Assembly: GCF_017115085.1 (NCBI RefSeq)
Contig: NZ_JABXKJ010000185.1
Coordinates: forward strand, 1 to 64,000
Direction: 5' to 3'
DNA from: Nostoc sp. NMS7
Lineage (GTDB): Bacteria > Cyanobacteriota > Cyanobacteriia > Cyanobacteriales > Nostocaceae
Length of the DNA: 64,000 bases
Made by a program: the position numbers and the translations under genes. Positions 43,510-52,709 of this stretch are shown here, piece after piece. A model generated the notes under the pieces. The model searched no databases and had not been told where the DNA came from. It saw only the letters and a program-made list of their open reading frames with translations. Numbering within the stretch: the first letter of the stretch is position 1; each line of letters begins with the position of its first letter.

Positions 43510-45705
43510 GTGAAAGGACAGCAATTATTTTATAGCTTCTTACCTGGTTTGACAGCAGCAGTCTTAACAACTGGGCCCGCCTGGGCTGATACTGTGAAAC
43601 TAACAGGGGTACAACTGGCGTCTTCTCCTAGTGTTTTGACTTCTACTTCTGGTCAAGACTTGGCTGTGGACACCATGAATAGGCAACTGCCTAATAGTGC
43701 AGATGTTAGTGTTCCAATCCTAGTACCTGCTTTTGGTTTTACTAAACTTAGTCTGAAGCCTTTAAGGAATAACAGTATCCCAGTGTTAATCACTGGAACT
43801 ACTGGTGTACCCATAGAACAAGTTATTAAGAAAGATAAAGGTAGATTTTTCAGTTTGATACCTACCTCTAATCCTTCCCAACAGCCTGATGTCAGCCGTT
43901 CTGCTCAAAATGATCAAAAAAACAGTAATTCAGACCCGAATGGGCAGAAATTAAAGAGCGTAGTAGTTCCTAACTACACTTCAAAACCTCATTCTGTCCA
44001 AAAACAAATTTTGTCGCTGTCTTCTTTACAGCCGCCAGTGGTTCAACAGGTAAATGCTGTTAATCAGTTGCAGACATTTTTACAAGCTTCAACTACAGGT
44101 GCAGGAGCTGCAAAACTGTTGTCAGCGCAGAGGTGTCCACAGGAGTTGGGGAAAAGCAAAACTGACTCCTCGGCTTCTTTGCTACTAGTATCAAGCACCT
44201 GTTTAGGACAAAATGGGTCTGGGGAACTTTTAGCTCAGAGTAATACTCCTGCACCGTCAGGTTCGGTGCAACCTCAAATTGTTCCAGGAAACTTAACTCC
44301 TGCACCGGCAGGTTCGGTGCAACCTCAGAATGTGCCAGGAAATGTCATTCCTTCATCGGTAGGTTCGGTGCAAGTTCCAGAGAACCTCACTCCCAATGCA
44401 AATCCCCTGCAATTTCCCAGCAAGCCAGAGGAAGTAAGACTTCAGGGAAATCAGGCGATTACTTTGGCACAGGCTCTAGAGCTAGCACGGCGGAACAATC
44501 ACGATCTACAAGTGTCGATATTGCAGCTAGAACGTAGTCGCGCTTCTGTCCGCGAGGCACAAGCTGCCTTGCTTCCGACTCTTGGTCTTAGTGGTGATAT
44601 CACTCGCAGTCAGTCTGCTTCTGGTCAGCTTGAGGACAAATTATACCAACAGGAAGGTTTAGTCTCTCCTAACGCAGGCGCACCTAATACAGCTTTCAAC
44701 GGATCTGCACAACTGACATATAACCTTTATACTTCTGGGAATCGGGAAGCTACCATCAGACAGGCAGAGGAACAGGAGCGCTCCGATCAACTGGCTGTAG
44801 AAACTCAGTTTGAGACAATCCGTTTGAATGTTGCCACTGACTACTACAATCTGCAACAAGCGGATGAACAAGTACGTATTTCCCAGTCGGCTGTGCAGAA
44901 CTCCGAAGCTAGTTTGCGTGATGCACAAGCTTTAGAGCGAGCTGGGGTTGGTACGCGGTTTGATGTGTTGCGATCGCAGGTGAATTTAGCAAATTCCCAA
45001 CAAAACCTGATTAATGCTATCTCCCAGCAGCAAGTTGCCCGTCGTCAGTTGGCTACTCGCATAAGTTTGTCGCAGTCAGTGAATATCAGCGCAGCTGACC
45101 CTGTAGAATTAGCTGGTCTTTGGAACCAGTCACTAGAACAAACTATTGTCCTGGCTTTTCAAAACCGTTCGGAACTGCAACAGCAGTTGGCGCAACGTAA
45201 CATTGGCGAACAACAGCGACGGCAAGCACTTTCATCACTAGGCCCTCAAGTTAGTTTGGTAGCCAGCTATAGCCTACTAGATCAGTTCAATGATAATATC
45301 AGCGTCACTGATGGTTATGCGGTAGGAGTCAGGGCAAGCCTAAATTTATATGATGGGGGAGCAGCAGTAGCAAGGGCAGATCAGGCAAAAGCTAATATTG
45401 CGATCGCCGAAACTCAATTTGCCGAACAGCGCAACCAAATTCGCTTTCAGGTAGAACAAGCCTATTCTAGCCAGCAATCTAGTTTGACCAATGTTCAAAC
45501 CGCTAATACTGGTTTAGAAGAGGCTAGGGAAGCTCTACGTTTAGCGCGTTTGCGATTCCAAGCTGGTGTAGGTACTCAAACTGATGTAATTAACTCTGAA
45601 AATGACCTCACAACAGCTGAAGGTAATCGGGTAACAGCAATTTTGAATTACAACCGTGCTTTAGCTCAGTTACAACGGTCTGTTACCCTCAGAGCGCTAC
45701 GCTAG
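43510..45705 (+). CDS. hgdD: TolC-family outer membrane efflux protein, HgdD-like
   Basis: 731 residues from a GTG. A signal peptide (YSFLPGLTAAVLTTGPAWA) precedes a long low-complexity N-terminal extension to about residue 300 with three copies of a (T/I)P-x-PxGSVQPQxVPGN repeat. A complete TolC domain follows (AITLAQALELARRNNHDLQV, YNLYTSGNREATIRQAEEQE, GVGTRFDVLRSQVNLANSQQ, LRLARLRFQAGVGTQTDVIN). TolC trimers form outer-membrane channels for ABC and RND exporters. In Anabaena sp. PCC 7120, from memory, the gene after kaiC (alr2887, hgdD) is needed to export heterocyst glycolipids with DevBCA. The same gene order supports that name here. Confidence 0.85.
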   Translation: MKGQQLFYSFLPGLTAAVLTTGPAWADTVKLTGVQLASSPSVLTSTSGQDLAVDTMNRQLPNSADVSVPILVPAFGFTKLSLKPLRNNSIPVLITGTTGVPIEQVIKKDKGRFFSLIPTSNPSQQPDVSRSAQNDQKNSNSDPNGQKLKSVVVPNYTSKPHSVQKQILSLSSLQPPVVQQVNAVNQLQTFLQASTTGAGAAKLLSAQRCPQELGKSKTDSSASLLLVSSTCLGQNGSGELLAQSNTPAPSGSVQPQIVPGNLTPAPAGSVQPQNVPGNVIPSSVGSVQVPENLTPNANPLQFPSKPEEVRLQGNQAITLAQALELARRNNHDLQVSILQLERSRASVREAQAALLPTLGLSGDITRSQSASGQLEDKLYQQEGLVSPNAGAPNTAFNGSAQLTYNLYTSGNREATIRQAEEQERSDQLAVETQFETIRLNVATDYYNLQQADEQVRISQSAVQNSEASLRDAQALERAGVGTRFDVLRSQVNLANSQQNLINAISQQQVARRQLATRISLSQSVNISAADPVELAGLWNQSLEQTIVLAFQNRSELQQQLAQRNIGEQQRRQALSSLGPQVSLVASYSLLDQFNDNISVTDGYAVGVRASLNLYDGGAAVARADQAKANIAIAETQFAEQRNQIRFQVEQAYSSQQSSLTNVQTANTGLEEAREALRLARLRFQAGVGTQTDVINSENDLTTAEGNRVTAILNYNRALAQLQRSVTLRALR
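44241..44400 (+). repeat. Coding repeat of about 60 bp in the TolC extension
   Basis: Three successive units begin near ACTCCTGCACCG(T/G)CAGGTTCGGTGC. They encode PAPSGSVQPQIVPGNLT, PAPAGSVQPQNVPGN and a diverged third unit. The period is a multiple of three. Confidence 0.75.
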
Positions 45706-45838
45706 TAAGCTAATGTACTTTTAATTTGCATAACTAGAGCGAGCTTTCCAGCCTACCCCACAAGAGTTTTACTTCTAGGTAATATGCAAGTTAAATGTCC
45801 AATAGCTTACTGCTGACTTATTTCCTAATTAAAAATTC

Positions 45839-45868
45839 AAAAAGCCTCATTGAAAAATGAGGCTTTTT
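45839..45868 (+). terminator. Rho-independent-type terminator after the TolC-like gene
   Basis: AAAAAGCCTCAT-tgaaaa-ATGAGGCTTTTT is a perfect 12-bp stem with terminal T-run. It can function in both directions and faces the gene wreck on the minus strand. Confidence 0.85.
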
Positions 45869-45961
45869 GGTGAAATTAGGTACGTTTGCCCTGTCCCAAT
45901 TCCCAATCCCTATTATCTGCTTTGGCTACGAGTTTTAAACCACTGTTCTGCTTTATCCAAA

Positions 45962-46424
45962 CTATAGAATAGTTCGCAATCGCAACCAAATAAACGCTAC
46001 CTTGACTGAAAATTCTGTTCCTCCTTTGAAATTCAAAGTAGATGTTCGATAACCGTTAGCTGGGTTTTGTAAAAACTCCACATAGGATTTCAGCCCGTCT
46101 TTAAAGGTATTGACATTATCAGAGACAACAATTCCGCCAATTCTAATTAGCGGATTGATTATTTTGAGTACATCTAAAGCTAAGTGTGTCCAGCCGTCAA
46201 TCAAGACCAAATCAACTGTTTGATTGAAGGTTTTTAGTGTCTCTAGCGCATCCCCTTCACGAATATCAACATAAGTTTCCAACCCTGCTTCTGTAATGTT
46301 TTTTCTGGCTTGCACAACTTTGTCATGCACAATTTCAGTGCCGACAACAATACCGCCGCCATTGTCCCTGACAGCAGTAGCGAGATAAATAGTGGAAATT
46401 CCAAATGATATGCCACGGTTCAGA
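45962..46424 (-). pseudogene. 5'-truncated SAM-dependent O-methyltransferase fragment
   Basis: The sequence ISFGISTIYLATAVRDNGGG starts near 46422 and continues with GTEIVHDKVVQARKNITEAG, LVLIDGWTHLALDVLKIINP and SDNVNTFKDGLKSYVEFLQ. This is the Rossmann-type methyltransferase core of the catechol-O-methyltransferase-like group, with the Asp and Glu of the SAM pocket. Its N-terminal part is missing and is replaced at about 46424-46440 by TonB-receptor sequence in a different frame. The tail after SVKVA also looks altered. The frame stays open upstream to 46708 but that portion is shadow sequence. Confidence 0.6.
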
Positions 46425-46805
46425 ACCATAAACAGGATTAAAAATATTAATCGTATCCGAGCCACCAAAGTTAGTCTTGCCGCTCTCGTCACTATTATTA
46501 AGGTCAATCTCACCGTAGAGAATAGAAGCAGGGTCTTTGAGAACTTCAACACGCTCCAAATTGGAAAGTTCTGGAAACCCCTGACTTCCGTATACCCTGA
46601 AGCCATCTCGCAACACCGGAACACTACCTGAATATGCCTGTGCTCCAAACCCTCGCAAACTAAATCTAATACCTCGATTGTCATTATTTCCCGCGAATGT
46701 GACACCACTTACATTCCGAAGTGCTTCATCCAAGCGAGTGACTTGCTGATCTTTAATCACCTGTTGGGGAATCACTAGATCAGACGCCAGTTGCTATCCT
46801 GCGAA
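46425..46805 (-). pseudogene. TonB-dependent siderophore receptor fragment (plug domain)
   Basis: The frame reads VIPQQVIKDQQVTRLDEALRNVSGVT, RFSLRGFGAQAY, VPVLRDGFRVYGSQGFPELS and NLERVEVLKDPASILYGEI. This is the plug domain of a siderophore receptor, with VEVLKGP/YGE signatures. It then jumps to TNFGGSDTINIFNPVYGSE, which looks like a later barrel-side segment, so an internal deletion is likely. The fragment joins the methyltransferase remnant. No signal peptide, TonB box or beta-barrel remains. Iron uptake function is lost. Confidence 0.65.
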
Positions 46806-46844
46806 AACGCGATCCGTCTAAGGCAGTGGCTGACTGATTTTAGA

Positions 46845-46953
46845 CAAAACTAAACAATAACTGAAAAGAATGATTTTTAGGTAGGGGCAATACATGTAGC
46901 TTTAGCTGACCGCAGGGTATTGCCCCTACCGCGTTTAGTTTTGCGTAAGTCCT
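46845..46953. repeat. AGGACTTACGCA-type MITE, second copy
   Basis: CAAAACTAAAC (46845-46855) and GTTTAGTTTTG (46933-46943) are inverted ends. Only the right one extends to CGTAAGTCCT. Inside, GGTAGGGGCAATAC (46880-46893) pairs with GTATTGCCCCTACC (46917-46930), a perfect 14-bp stem. Confidence 0.7.
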
Positions 46954-46954
46954 A

Positions 46955-47083
46955 TTAGGGACTTCCAAATAAAAAAGCATCCGAAATTTTCTTGTGGGAT
47001 GGGTGTCCTCACCCGTCCTATATTCAGGGTGGGCAGGATGCCCACGCCACAAGATGGAGAATTTATTTGTTGGAAGTCCCTTA
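46955..47083. repeat. TTAGGGACTTCCAA-ended MITE-like element
   Basis: TTAGGGACTTCCAA (46955-46968) and TTGGAAGTCCCTTA (47070-47083) are inverted at 13 of 14 positions. The core has nested hairpins of GTGGGATGGGTGTCC type. It abuts the preceding MITE, so two elements lie in tandem. Between here and 47197 nothing else is seen. Confidence 0.75.
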
Positions 47084-47197
47084 GAAACCTTATTTACATA
47101 AGGCTTTAATCACTCTCTGGGTTTCAAAATTTGTGAAATCGAACTACAGATAAACACTGAAACTTACCCGGATTTATCCGTACTTTTTTAGCATATT

Positions 47198-47482
47198 CTA
47201 AGTGATTAAACGTGTATATCCTCTTCTACACACACAAAGAATGTAACAATAAATATATTTAAATTTTAGTTCGGAAATTGCTTGTGGAATAAGCTTTACA
47301 GAAACTTTATCCTTAGAGATATCGAGTATAAAACGATATTGGGAAGCATAATATATAACCTGATCAGGGTTGGGTTCCATGAGAGCTAATTCCACTGGAT
47401 TATGAATCAAAAATACTCTTTTGTCAGGATAGCTCGGAACTAATTTGCCAACTATCGAACAGAATTTATGAAGCTCAATCAC
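47198..47482 (-). CDS. Hypothetical protein, head-to-head overlap with the EAL gene
   Basis: 94 residues. The central part (LVPSYPDKRVFLIHNPVELA, EPNPDQVIYYASQYRFILDI, DKVSVKLIPQAISELKF) reads like a genuine small protein rather than a shadow. The tail YIYCYILCVCRR is doubtful. The ATG at 47482 overlaps by 15 bases the first codons of the GGDEF/EAL gene on the other strand, so one of the two starts may be wrong. No family recognised. Confidence 0.35.
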   Translation of the reverse strand: MIELHKFCSIVGKLVPSYPDKRVFLIHNPVELALMEPNPDQVIYYASQYRFILDISKDKVSVKLIPQAISELKFKYIYCYILCVCRRGYTRLIT

Positions 47483-49180
47483 AATCTCTACCTGTACTCA
47501 TTCCTCGCTAATTTCAGATGGCTCAAGAAAAGTTACACCGCTAAAATCATGTTGGTGGCATTTTTGGGCACTCATGTACCACTTCTGACCTTACTCTTGA
47601 GTTTCGTGATCTCAAACTCCTATTCCTTGGAGATGACGATCCGAGTTATGAGCATTGCTCTGTTGGCGACGTTAGCGGGTACGGCCGCCACCCTCTACGC
47701 GCTAAACCACCTGCTCAAACCGGTTATTTTGACATCTGCTGCATTACAAAATTATCTGAACACCAAAATCCTACCTGAATTGCCCACAGAATTTGCTGAT
47801 GAAGCGGGTACATTAATGGCGGATACCTCACAAACGCTTCACAAATTAGATCAGTTAATTCACTACATTACTAATTATGATGATCTAACTGGATTGCCCA
47901 ATCGTGATTTATTCCGCGATCGCCTCCATGAAACTCTATCTCAACCTGAAAACAACCAGCGTCTTGTAGCTGTCTTTTTGCTGGCTATTGATGATTTCAC
48001 TGCTATAAGTCATGGGTTAGAGCATCAGACAACAGATTTGTTGTTAAGAGCAGTTGCCCAGAGGTTATCAACCTGCATAGCGCAAACAGATATTCTTGCC
48101 CATTTGAGTAAAGATGAATTTGTCCTTGCCCGCATAGACATTGTTTCTTTTGAAAGTGTGATTCAGCTATCTCAGCTGCTGTTAAGTAAGCTGAGAAAAC
48201 CTTTTTCTTTAGAGGGTAACTCGATTCATATCACCGTCAGCATCGGCATCACAATTAATGGACTAGATGATCGTAATAGCGTAGCTCAACTCTTGCAACA
48301 GGCTCACATGGCACTGCACCAGGCGAAGCAGCAAGGGCGTAACCAATACCAATACTATTTGCCCGAAATTAATGCTCAGTTGCAGGAGCGACTAAGTTTA
48401 GAAAATCAATTACATGGGGCGCTTGAGCGCAACGAAATGCTGGTTTATTATCAACCTCTGATTGATTTACACAGTGGACAACTTACAGCGATGGAAGCGT
48501 TGGTTCGCTGGCAGCATCCTACTTTAGGTTTGATTTCTCCAGCAAAGTTTATTCCCATTGCCGAAGCCAATGGTTTAATCGTACCAATTGATCAATGGGT
48601 CTTGCGAACTGCTTGTGCCCAAAACCGTGCTTGGCAGCTTGCTGGATTTACCCCAATTCGGATATCTGTAAATCTGTCAGCTCGACAGTTTGAACAACCG
48701 AATCTGGTTGAGATCGTCAGCCAAATCCTTGAGGAAACTGGACTCAAAGCATCTTACCTGGAACTTGAAGTGACAGAAAGCTTCTTGATGGGTGATATTG
48801 AGCGATCAGTTAAAACCTTAAAACAATTACGAGAACTGGGTATATGGTTGGCTCTAGACGACTTCGGCACCGGTTATTCCTCCCTTAATTACTTGAAGCG
48901 CTTTCCTGTAAACATGCTCAAGATTGATCGGTCATTTATCCAGGATGTGATGTCAAATCCTGATAGCGCCGCTATCACCGATGCGATCATTGCCCTCGCA
49001 AAAAGCCTCCGATTAAAAATCACGGCAGAGGGTGTGGAAACCCAAGAACAGCTTGAGTATCTGCAAATGCGTGGATGTGACGAAGGTCAGGGTTTCTACT
49101 TCAGTCGTCCTGTACCTGCTGATATAATTGCCCCAATGTTGGAGAAGAGTTTTCAGCATCTGGAGATAATTGCAGCATAG
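47468..49180 (+). CDS. Membrane GGDEF-EAL protein, predicted c-di-GMP phosphodiesterase
   Basis: 570 residues: two membrane helices (about 24-50 and 58-80), a short HAMP-like linker, a GGDEF domain (about 130-300) and an EAL domain (about 312-560). The GGDEF signature is degenerate (HLSKDEF instead of RxGGDEF), so no diguanylate cyclase activity is expected. The front part (YDDLTGLPNRDLFRDRL) is conserved and may bind GTP. The EAL domain has EALVRW, SVNLSARQF, LELEVTES, ALDDFGTGYSSL, KIDRSFI and AEGVETQEQ, all catalytic positions present. The protein should lower c-di-GMP. A downstream start (ATG 47549) is possible. Confidence 0.9.
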   Translation: MKLNHNLYLYSFLANFRWLKKSYTAKIMLVAFLGTHVPLLTLLLSFVISNSYSLEMTIRVMSIALLATLAGTAATLYALNHLLKPVILTSAALQNYLNTKILPELPTEFADEAGTLMADTSQTLHKLDQLIHYITNYDDLTGLPNRDLFRDRLHETLSQPENNQRLVAVFLLAIDDFTAISHGLEHQTTDLLLRAVAQRLSTCIAQTDILAHLSKDEFVLARIDIVSFESVIQLSQLLLSKLRKPFSLEGNSIHITVSIGITINGLDDRNSVAQLLQQAHMALHQAKQQGRNQYQYYLPEINAQLQERLSLENQLHGALERNEMLVYYQPLIDLHSGQLTAMEALVRWQHPTLGLISPAKFIPIAEANGLIVPIDQWVLRTACAQNRAWQLAGFTPIRISVNLSARQFEQPNLVEIVSQILEETGLKASYLELEVTESFLMGDIERSVKTLKQLRELGIWLALDDFGTGYSSLNYLKRFPVNMLKIDRSFIQDVMSNPDSAAITDAIIALAKSLRLKITAEGVETQEQLEYLQMRGCDEGQGFYFSRPVPADIIAPMLEKSFQHLEIIAA

Positions 49181-49434
49181 GTGGATGCCTAATACTATTG
49201 ACCGGAAAAAGGCAGATACGTTGGTAGGGGCACAGCAATGTTCTCTACGAAAAATCTATATGTATCAGGGTTTGTGTGAGATGGTATTACTCACCGCAGC
49301 AGCCAATAACCGCACCTTGACGGACGGACACCACTACCGTTATCAAGATTAAAACCTCTTAACATTTCGTTACACTAAAGACATCGAGAAGGACGAAAGC
49401 AAACCTCTCGAAGCTGAAATCAAAGGTGAACGAC

Positions 49435-50559
49435 ATGAATGGCACAATTGGCGTTGGTAATCTCTTCGGAATTCCCTTCTATATCCATCCGTCGTGGTTT
49501 TTAGTTCTGGGCTTAGTAACTTGGAGCTATAGCAGTGGACTGGCGGCGCAATTTCCCCAATTGTCTGCGGGATTAGCTTTGCTACTAGGGCTGATGACAG
49601 CACTGATGTTATTTGCCTCTGTCGTCGCCCATGAATTAGGCCACAGCTTTGTTGCGATTCGTCAGGGTATTGATGTCAAATCGATCACACTGTTTATATT
49701 TGGCGGTTTGGCTAGCTTAGAAAAAGAGTCGAAAACCCCAGGTGAAGCTTTCTGGGTAGCGATCGCCGGGCCAATAGTTAGTTTACTACTCTGCGGTATC
49801 TTTACAGCTATTGGTGTTACTACTGCCGCATCAGGGCCGTTAGCTGCAATTCTTGGTGTTCTAGCTTCTGTTAACTTGGCATTAGCGCTGTTTAACCTGA
49901 TTCCTGGCTTGCCCTTAGATGGCGGAAATATACTGAAAGCCATAGTTTGGAAAATTACAGGTAATCCTTATAAAGGTGTCACCTTTGCGAGTCGAGTTGG
50001 GCAAATCTTTGGTTGGGTAGCAATTCTTTCTGGTATAGTTCCCCTACTATTATTTGGCAGCTTCGGTAACTTCTGGAACTTGTTAGTAGGTTTCTTCTTG
50101 TTACAAAATGCTGGTAATGCAGCTCAATTTGCCAGAGTGCAAGAAAAGCTCACAGGTTTGACAGCCGAAGATGGTGTAACTCACGATAGCCCGATTGTAT
50201 CTGCTAATCTTAGCTTGAGAGAGTTTGCCGATGAGCGAGTCATAAGTGGGCAAAACTGGCATCGGTTCTTAGTGACTGATGATCATGGACAATTAGTAGG
50301 TGCGATCGCAGTTGATAATTTACGAACCATCCCGACAGCACTGTGGTCAGAAACTCCAATCAAAGAAGTTATGCGACCACTTACCGAATCTACCACAGTC
50401 CAATCCGATCAACCTCTGCTGGAAGTCATGCAGTTACTCGAACAACAAAAGCTGTCTGTCCTCCCCGTAATTCGTGAGAATGGCGTCCTAGTTGGAATCT
50501 TAGAAAAAGCTGCAATTATCCAGCTACTTCAAAGCCGAACCCAACCTAACCCTGCATAG
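49435..50559 (+). CDS. Site-2 protease (M50) with CBS domains, Rip1/SpoIVFB-like
   Basis: 374 residues from ATG 49435 (AAAGGTGA upstream); a GTG at 49426 is also in frame. The membrane metalloprotease domain has the zinc motif VVAHELGHSFVAI near residue 66 and NLIPGLPLDGGNILKAI near 158, supplying the third ligand. Two CBS domains follow (about 240-370: FLVTDDHGQLVGAIAVDNL; LSVLPVIRENGVLVGILEK). Such proteases cut membrane-anchored regulators within the bilayer. The CBS pair may sense adenine nucleotides. No substrate is indicated by neighbours. Confidence 0.92.
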   Translation: MNGTIGVGNLFGIPFYIHPSWFLVLGLVTWSYSSGLAAQFPQLSAGLALLLGLMTALMLFASVVAHELGHSFVAIRQGIDVKSITLFIFGGLASLEKESKTPGEAFWVAIAGPIVSLLLCGIFTAIGVTTAASGPLAAILGVLASVNLALALFNLIPGLPLDGGNILKAIVWKITGNPYKGVTFASRVGQIFGWVAILSGIVPLLLFGSFGNFWNLLVGFFLLQNAGNAAQFARVQEKLTGLTAEDGVTHDSPIVSANLSLREFADERVISGQNWHRFLVTDDHGQLVGAIAVDNLRTIPTALWSETPIKEVMRPLTESTTVQSDQPLLEVMQLLEQQKLSVLPVIRENGVLVGILEKAAIIQLLQSRTQPNPA

Positions 50560-50635
50560 TTCAATTAGGAGAACCAACTGCCAATACAAGTCTTTGTTGA
50601 CGCAATTTACGGTTTATCCAATAGCCTAAAGAAAT

Positions 50636-50674
50636 CTCACCCTGTCCTGACGGACAGGGTGAGGTTTTTGTTTT
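50636..50674 (+). terminator. Terminator of the site-2 protease gene
   Basis: CTCACCCTGTCC-tgac-GGACAGGGTGAG is a perfect 12-bp stem followed by GTTTTTGTTTT. It serves the plus-strand protease gene and may also close the convergent nagA. Confidence 0.88.
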
Positions 50675-50740
50675 GGGTAATTAGATGAATTGTGTGTACA
50701 CCGTAGACAAGGGAAGTCATTCATATCTCAAATCGACATT

Positions 50741-51910
50741 TCAGGCTACAGTCAATAATCGTTGCCAAGTTAATTCTTTTGTAGTCTCATCCCAATGCCA
50801 GCGTAATAAATTAGCGGGTTGGCTGTTGGCAATTCCTGGTAAACCAATCGCTTGTCTAGGTGCATTAGTAGCTAAAGCGATCGCACTTTCTACCTCACAA
50901 ATTCCCCATTTTACTAAATTCTGCACTCCCACCAACAACGGTAAAGTCGTCCCCGACAAGGTGCCATCCGCCAATTGTGCCGTACCGTTTTTAACTTCAA
51001 TTTGCCGACTATCCCAAGGATACACGCCATCGGGTAGCCCCAAAGGTGCAAGGGCATCGCTGACAAGAAACAGCCCTTTTTCTTGATAGCTAGCCCGAAG
51101 TAAAATTTGCAGCATTCTGGGCGAAACGTGTTTACCATCAGCAATAAAACCACACATTACATCAGGATGAGTAATTGCTGTCCCTAATAATCCTGGTTCG
51201 CGGTGATGTAATGCTGGCATGGCGTTGAAAGCATGAGTTACCATCGTTGCACCGAGTTCAAAGGCACGTTGCGCTTGGGCAGCTGTTGCTTGAGAATGCC
51301 CTAAACTGACAATAATCCCCAGAGAACGCAAATATGGAATTACTTCACCAGTGAAATCTAACTCTGGTGCTAAGGTGATGACTTTCACAACATGAGCATA
51401 ATTACCCAAAACCCGCTTTACCTCGTCAATTGTTAAGGGTAACAGATACTCTGCTGGGTGTGCGCCGCGCTTTTGGAAATTCAAAAATGGGCCTTCTAGA
51501 TGTACTCCGAGAATCTTGGCACCGGCTTGTTGAGTGGGGATAATATCAGCAATAATCGCAAGCGATCGCTGAATATTTTCGACTGAAGTTGTCACAAGTG
51601 TCGGTAAAAATCCATCTACCCCGACATCCCACAAAAATTGCCTTATTTTCTGGAGTATATGAGCATTTTCAGCCGTCAAATCAGGAAATGCCAAACCCAA
51701 TGCCCCGTTAATTTGCAAATCAACGCCACCTAGAGAAATCCAGTCACCTGCTACATCTATTACGGATGAGCGATTGTGCGCCCCTACTGTACCCATTGGC
51801 AAGATTTGCTCAATTATGCCCTGTTGATTAATCAAGAGCATCTGCAAATCTTTGTACCCTGGTACTCTAGCATTGATAATGGCTACAGGATTTTGTATTG
51901 CTTGGGTCAT
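50741..51910 (-). CDS. nagA: N-acetylglucosamine-6-phosphate deacetylase
   Basis: 389 residues from ATG 51910; the frame continues to 51985 but the extra leader is hydrophobic and unlike the family. Amidohydrolase-fold enzyme that removes acetate from GlcNAc-6-P during amino-sugar or peptidoglycan recycling. Motifs: GVDLQINGALGLAF, LGVHLEGPFLNFQKRGAH (metal-binding Glu), SLGHSQATAAQA (His), VTHAFNAMPALHHREPG (His and substrate loop), and LVSDALAPLGLPDG with the catalytic Asp. No nagB is adjacent. It is convergent with the protease gene. Confidence 0.92.
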   Translation of the reverse strand: MTQAIQNPVAIINARVPGYKDLQMLLINQQGIIEQILPMGTVGAHNRSSVIDVAGDWISLGGVDLQINGALGLAFPDLTAENAHILQKIRQFLWDVGVDGFLPTLVTTSVENIQRSLAIIADIIPTQQAGAKILGVHLEGPFLNFQKRGAHPAEYLLPLTIDEVKRVLGNYAHVVKVITLAPELDFTGEVIPYLRSLGIIVSLGHSQATAAQAQRAFELGATMVTHAFNAMPALHHREPGLLGTAITHPDVMCGFIADGKHVSPRMLQILLRASYQEKGLFLVSDALAPLGLPDGVYPWDSRQIEVKNGTAQLADGTLSGTTLPLLVGVQNLVKWGICEVESAIALATNAPRQAIGLPGIANSQPANLLRWHWDETTKELTWQRLLTVA

Positions 51911-52049
51911 CACACTGGCGAGAAGATAGCTAAATCTGATTTTATATGCAACCAATATCAATGAATCAATATAAAGCAACGCCAATAGATGAGATGATGA
52001 TCGGCATTACACAGCTTTCATATCTAGCTCAAACAATTTTGAATTTTGT

Positions 52050-52140
52050 TAGCGTAGCGTTAGCGAGTCCGCGTACTCCTGCGGAGGACAAGCTACGCGC
52101 AGCGTCTCGTAGAGAGCGTCATTTGGAATTTTGAATTATT
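52050..52140. repeat. GTAGCGTTAGCG/TCTCGTAGAGAG interspersed repeat before purE
   Basis: TAGCGTAGCGTTAGCGAGTC, TACTCCTGCGGAGGA and CGCAGCGTCTCGTAGAGAG are typical Nostoc repeat modules. They lie in the purE leader, ending about 25 bases before its ATG. Related modules occur at 63610-63790 and 63860-63880. Confidence 0.7.
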
Positions 52141-52659
52141 ATGACTCCCCTAGTTGGTATTATTATGGGCAGCGATTCTGATTTGCCCACCATGAAAGAT
52201 GCGATCGCAGTTTGTGAAGAATTTGGGGTTGAGAGCGAAGTAGCGATCGTTTCTGCTCATCGTACCCCAGAACGTATGGTGCAATATGCTCAATTTGCAC
52301 ACCAACGTGGTATTAAGGTGATTATTGCTGGTGCGGGTGGTGCTGCCCATCTGCCTGGAATGGTAGCGTCTTTAACTCCACTTCCTGTGATCGGTGTTCC
52401 TGTACCTACTCGTAACTTACAAGGTGTTGATTCATTGTATTCTATTTTACAAATGCCTGTGGGTATTCCGGTGGCAACAGTGGCGATCGGTAATGCCAAA
52501 AATGCTGGGCTTTTAGCAGTACAAATCCTCGCAACTCAGCAACCAGAATTACTAGAAAAAGTGCAACAATATCGCCAAACTCTATCTGAATCAGTAATTG
52601 CAAAGCAAGCAAAACTAGAACAATTAGGCTATGAGCAATATTTACAGCAAATGTTTTAA
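52141..52659 (+). CDS. purE: N5-carboxyaminoimidazole ribonucleotide mutase (PurE class I)
   Basis: 172 residues. It catalyses N5-CAIR to CAIR in de novo purine synthesis. The phosphate-binding motif [16 protein letters not shown] is at residues 8-23, then [14 protein letters not shown] with its catalytic His, [16 protein letters not shown] and [18 protein letters not shown]. These are all conserved. No purK follows, although the ATP-dependent PurK normally supplies its substrate. The leader contains repeat sequence with no obvious ribosome binding site. Confidence 0.95.
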   Translation: MTPLVGIIMGSDSDLPTMKDAIAVCEEFGVESEVAIVSAHRTPERMVQYAQFAHQRGIKVIIAGAGGAAHLPGMVASLTPLPVIGVPVPTRNLQGVDSLYSILQMPVGIPVATVAIGNAKNAGLLAVQILATQQPELLEKVQQYRQTLSESVIAKQAKLEQLGYEQYLQQMF

Positions 52660-52709
52660 ATTTATTTAAACACCAGAGTAGGGGAGCAGCAAGTCTTTCC
52701 CCAATGCCC

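Noticed and set aside
45962..46708. Single 248-residue protein with methyltransferase domain
   Set aside because: Its first third is the antiphase reading of the TonB-receptor fragment, so the long frame is a product of gene fusion and not a real protein.
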